Shown here one piece after another: positions 62,455 through 64,000 of a stretch of 64,000 nucleotides of DNA. The stretch is taken from NCBI GenBank assembly GCA_009774245.1, contig VSNM01000005.1, forward strand, positions 1 through 64,000, written 5' to 3'. The DNA comes from Lachnospiraceae bacterium. Its GTDB lineage: Bacteria; Bacillota; Clostridia; Lachnospirales; Lachnospiraceae. The notes under the pieces were generated by a model. It saw only the letters and a program-made list of their open reading frames with translations, made no database searches and was not told where the DNA came from. The translations under genes were made by a program, and so were the position numbers. Every line of letters begins with the position of its first letter. The first letter of the stretch is position 1.

Positions 62455-63507
62455 TCAGGTTTTGCTGAACGTATGTACGGACAGCTTGCTGCGGTATTCG
62501 CTGGGAGAGCATTTCTTGTATATCCGGAACAGGCGGTTGAAGGTGGAGATGCTCGAGAATCCCACTCGCATCGCGATCTCCGTGATGGGAAGCTCCGCGT
62601 GCGGCAGCAGCTCCTCCGTCGCCTTGATGCGCCTGTAGTTGAGGTAGTCGCAGAAGGTATAGCCGGTGTAATCCTTAAACAGCCTGGAGAAATGAAATTT
62701 GCTGAATCCCATGAGCGACGCCATGTCCTCGAGCGTGAGCGGGTTCATATAATGCTCGTCGATGTAGGCCAGCAGATCGTTGAACTGCTTGGCGTATTCC
62801 CGCTGTCTCCCTGCCTGGATATCGGCGGTGGCAAGCCTGTCTGCGTAGCTGGCGCCTAGTCTGGCGAACATGGTCATCAGCAGGGAGTAGACGATGAGTT
62901 CGCTGTACAGGTTCCTGCGGAAATATTCGATCTGCATCTGCATCAGCAGGTCAAAAATGTCCGTGTAAAGCTCCGGGGCGTTATCCTTGTTCAGGAGAAA
63001 CGGGGTGCAGAGCAGCGGCTGGATGCCGGCATAGTCTTTTAAATGTGCCATGACACTGAGATCGAACAGGTAGACAAAGCGGACGCCGATCGAATCGGGA
63101 GGGGGATATACAGAGTGCAGTACACCTGGCGGTATGAAAAAGATCTCCCCTGTCTGGATGCAGTGCGTGGTCTCATCTGTGGCAGCATAGTAGCAGTCAT
63201 TGACAGGCAGTATGATCTCGAGTGAATTGTGCCAGTGGAGCGGGAAGATCGCCATCTGCTCATTGTACCAGATGCGCACGGTGGAGCTGTTGCGGTAGTT
63301 GACGATCTCGTGGTTCTTATTGATCATCGTGGATCCTGTGTAATCGCTGTTTGCGCTGTGAAAATCAAATCCGCGGCCGTTGATCCGCTCGAGGTCAATG
63401 GGGCCGGCGTGCACGGTCTGGCTGTTTTTCTCGTGCCTGGCCTTCGTTTCTTTATTCATACTATTCATATTATTCACATTATTTACATTTATATCTGTAC
63501 TTGTCAT
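62455..63507 (-). CDS. AraC family regulator at the end of the xylan locus
   Basis: The 350-residue protein has an N-terminal Asn-rich tail, a cupin half (FPLHWHNSLEIILPVNDCYY, IFFIPPGVLHSVYPP) and two helix-turn-helix motifs (TLEDMASLMGFSKFHFSRLF, ITEIAMRVGFSSISTFNRLF). It converges on the GH43 gene. The start at 63507 has AAAGGA upstream on the minus strand; Met residues further in are possible. It probably senses a xylan-derived sugar. Confidence 0.88.
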   Translation of the reverse strand: MTSTDINVNNVNNMNSMNKETKARHEKNSQTVHAGPIDLERINGRGFDFHSANSDYTGSTMINKNHEIVNYRNSSTVRIWYNEQMAIFPLHWHNSLEIILPVNDCYYAATDETTHCIQTGEIFFIPPGVLHSVYPPPDSIGVRFVYLFDLSVMAHLKDYAGIQPLLCTPFLLNKDNAPELYTDIFDLLMQMQIEYFRRNLYSELIVYSLLMTMFARLGASYADRLATADIQAGRQREYAKQFNDLLAYIDEHYMNPLTLEDMASLMGFSKFHFSRLFKDYTGYTFCDYLNYRRIKATEELLPHAELPITEIAMRVGFSSISTFNRLFRIYKKCSPSEYRSKLSVHTFSKT

Positions 63508-64000
63508 TTGCTTATCAGTCCTTTGTCGTGAGTTCCTAATTATTGCGTTTCCCTGATAGTTATTATAATCGAATCTTTAGCAAAATGAAAGAGGTTTTGT
63601 GAGGTTATTGCTGGAGAAAACTGGATATTCGCTGCTATGGGCGGCTCCTGAGCCGTGAATGGCAGCGATTCGGGAGTCATGAGCAAAATATGGGGAGTGT
63701 GGGAAAATCGTATAAAGCTGCAGCGCGAGGGCGGAAATGTGAGAGCAGTTTGCTTGATCTTGACGCTGCCTGCGCGAATGGAATTGTTATTTTGTAGGAA
63801 ATACTGCGAATACGGCAATATAAATATACAGTGTGCACAAAAAAGCAACAGATGACTAGTCAATAGCAATGAATGGGAAGTGCAAATGAGTGATTAAGGC
63901 GTATTATATAATTACACTAAAAAATTGCTAAAACGCAGATGCTTTTTAGTCATTATTTGTAATTGTTCCCTAAAAAATACTGATTTTGTGGAGGAAAGTA
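63508..64000. other. Gene-free end of the window with a nested palindrome
   Basis: No coding frame is supported. A two-part hairpin lies at 63627-63670: the outer arms ATTCGCTGC (63627-63635) and 63662-63670 match at eight of nine positions, and the inner arms CGGCTC (63642-63647) and GAGCCG (63650-63655) pair perfectly. It lies upstream of the AraC promoter. The last ~150 bases are AT-rich. Confidence 0.4.
63562..63590 (-). promoter_or_regulatory. Putative promoter of the AraC gene
   Basis: On the minus strand TTTCAT (63590-63585) and TATAAT (63567-63562) are 17 bases apart, giving a ~50-base leader to the ATG at 63507. The -10 is perfect, the -35 is weak. Confidence 0.5.

Overview
The window looks like a chromosomal segment of a Gram-positive gut Clostridium, most likely family Lachnospiraceae. 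The evidence is the AGGAGG-type ribosome binding sites, a class III fructose-1,6-bisphosphatase, a DUF4179-type anti-sigma protein, a bactofilin and a Gram-positive xylan locus. The genus cannot be fixed from this sequence. I saw no tRNA, rRNA or CRISPR array.

The left part (about 0.2-23.4 kb) is mostly housekeeping. It holds a bactofilin, a GNAT acetyltransferase, class III FBPase, an alanine/sodium symporter on the minus strand, an ECF sigma/anti-sigma pair, an AAA-ATPase with a PD-(D/E)XK tail followed by a SUKH (SMI1/KNR4) protein, a MarR regulator, two ArsA/GET3-type ATPases flanking a small ORF, aspS, an LRR lipoprotein, a C39-like peptidase, 6-phosphofructokinase, an AraC regulator and a Nudix hydrolase. 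Three copies of a hairpin-rich repeat lie between 7.8 and 12.8 kb. Two of them form an inverted pair around the ATPase-SUKH-MarR genes. A decayed DUF262-plus-ATPase gene pair sits at 19.0-20.1 kb.

The middle part (about 23.4-40.4 kb) is a worn accessory region. It has an internally deleted IS with intact terminal repeats, a serine-recombinase tail, and fragments of an ExeA-like transposition ATPase, a primase-like protein, IS630 and IS91. It also has a frameshifted PIN toxin beside an intact antitoxin, and several genes broken by single events: a methyltransferase with nine consecutive Gs, a flavodoxin-esterase with an in-frame TAG, and a mannonate oxidoreductase with an in-frame TAA. Intact cargo is a Na/Pi cotransporter, a PhoB/PhoR-like two-component system, a CaCA exchanger, a LysR regulator and an iron alcohol dehydrogenase.

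The right part (40.4-63.5 kb) is a large xylan-utilisation locus. It encodes GH8 exo-oligoxylanase, GH39 xylosidase, three GH43 enzymes, GH3, GH10 endoxylanase, GH115 alpha-glucuronidase, an SGNH esterase and a pair of ABC exporter half-transporters, with two AraC regulators. Only the GH10 enzyme has a signal peptide and it also has a C-terminal membrane anchor. The implied scheme is surface cutting of glucuronoarabinoxylan, uptake of still-decorated oligosaccharides by a transporter not present here, and full breakdown in the cytoplasm.
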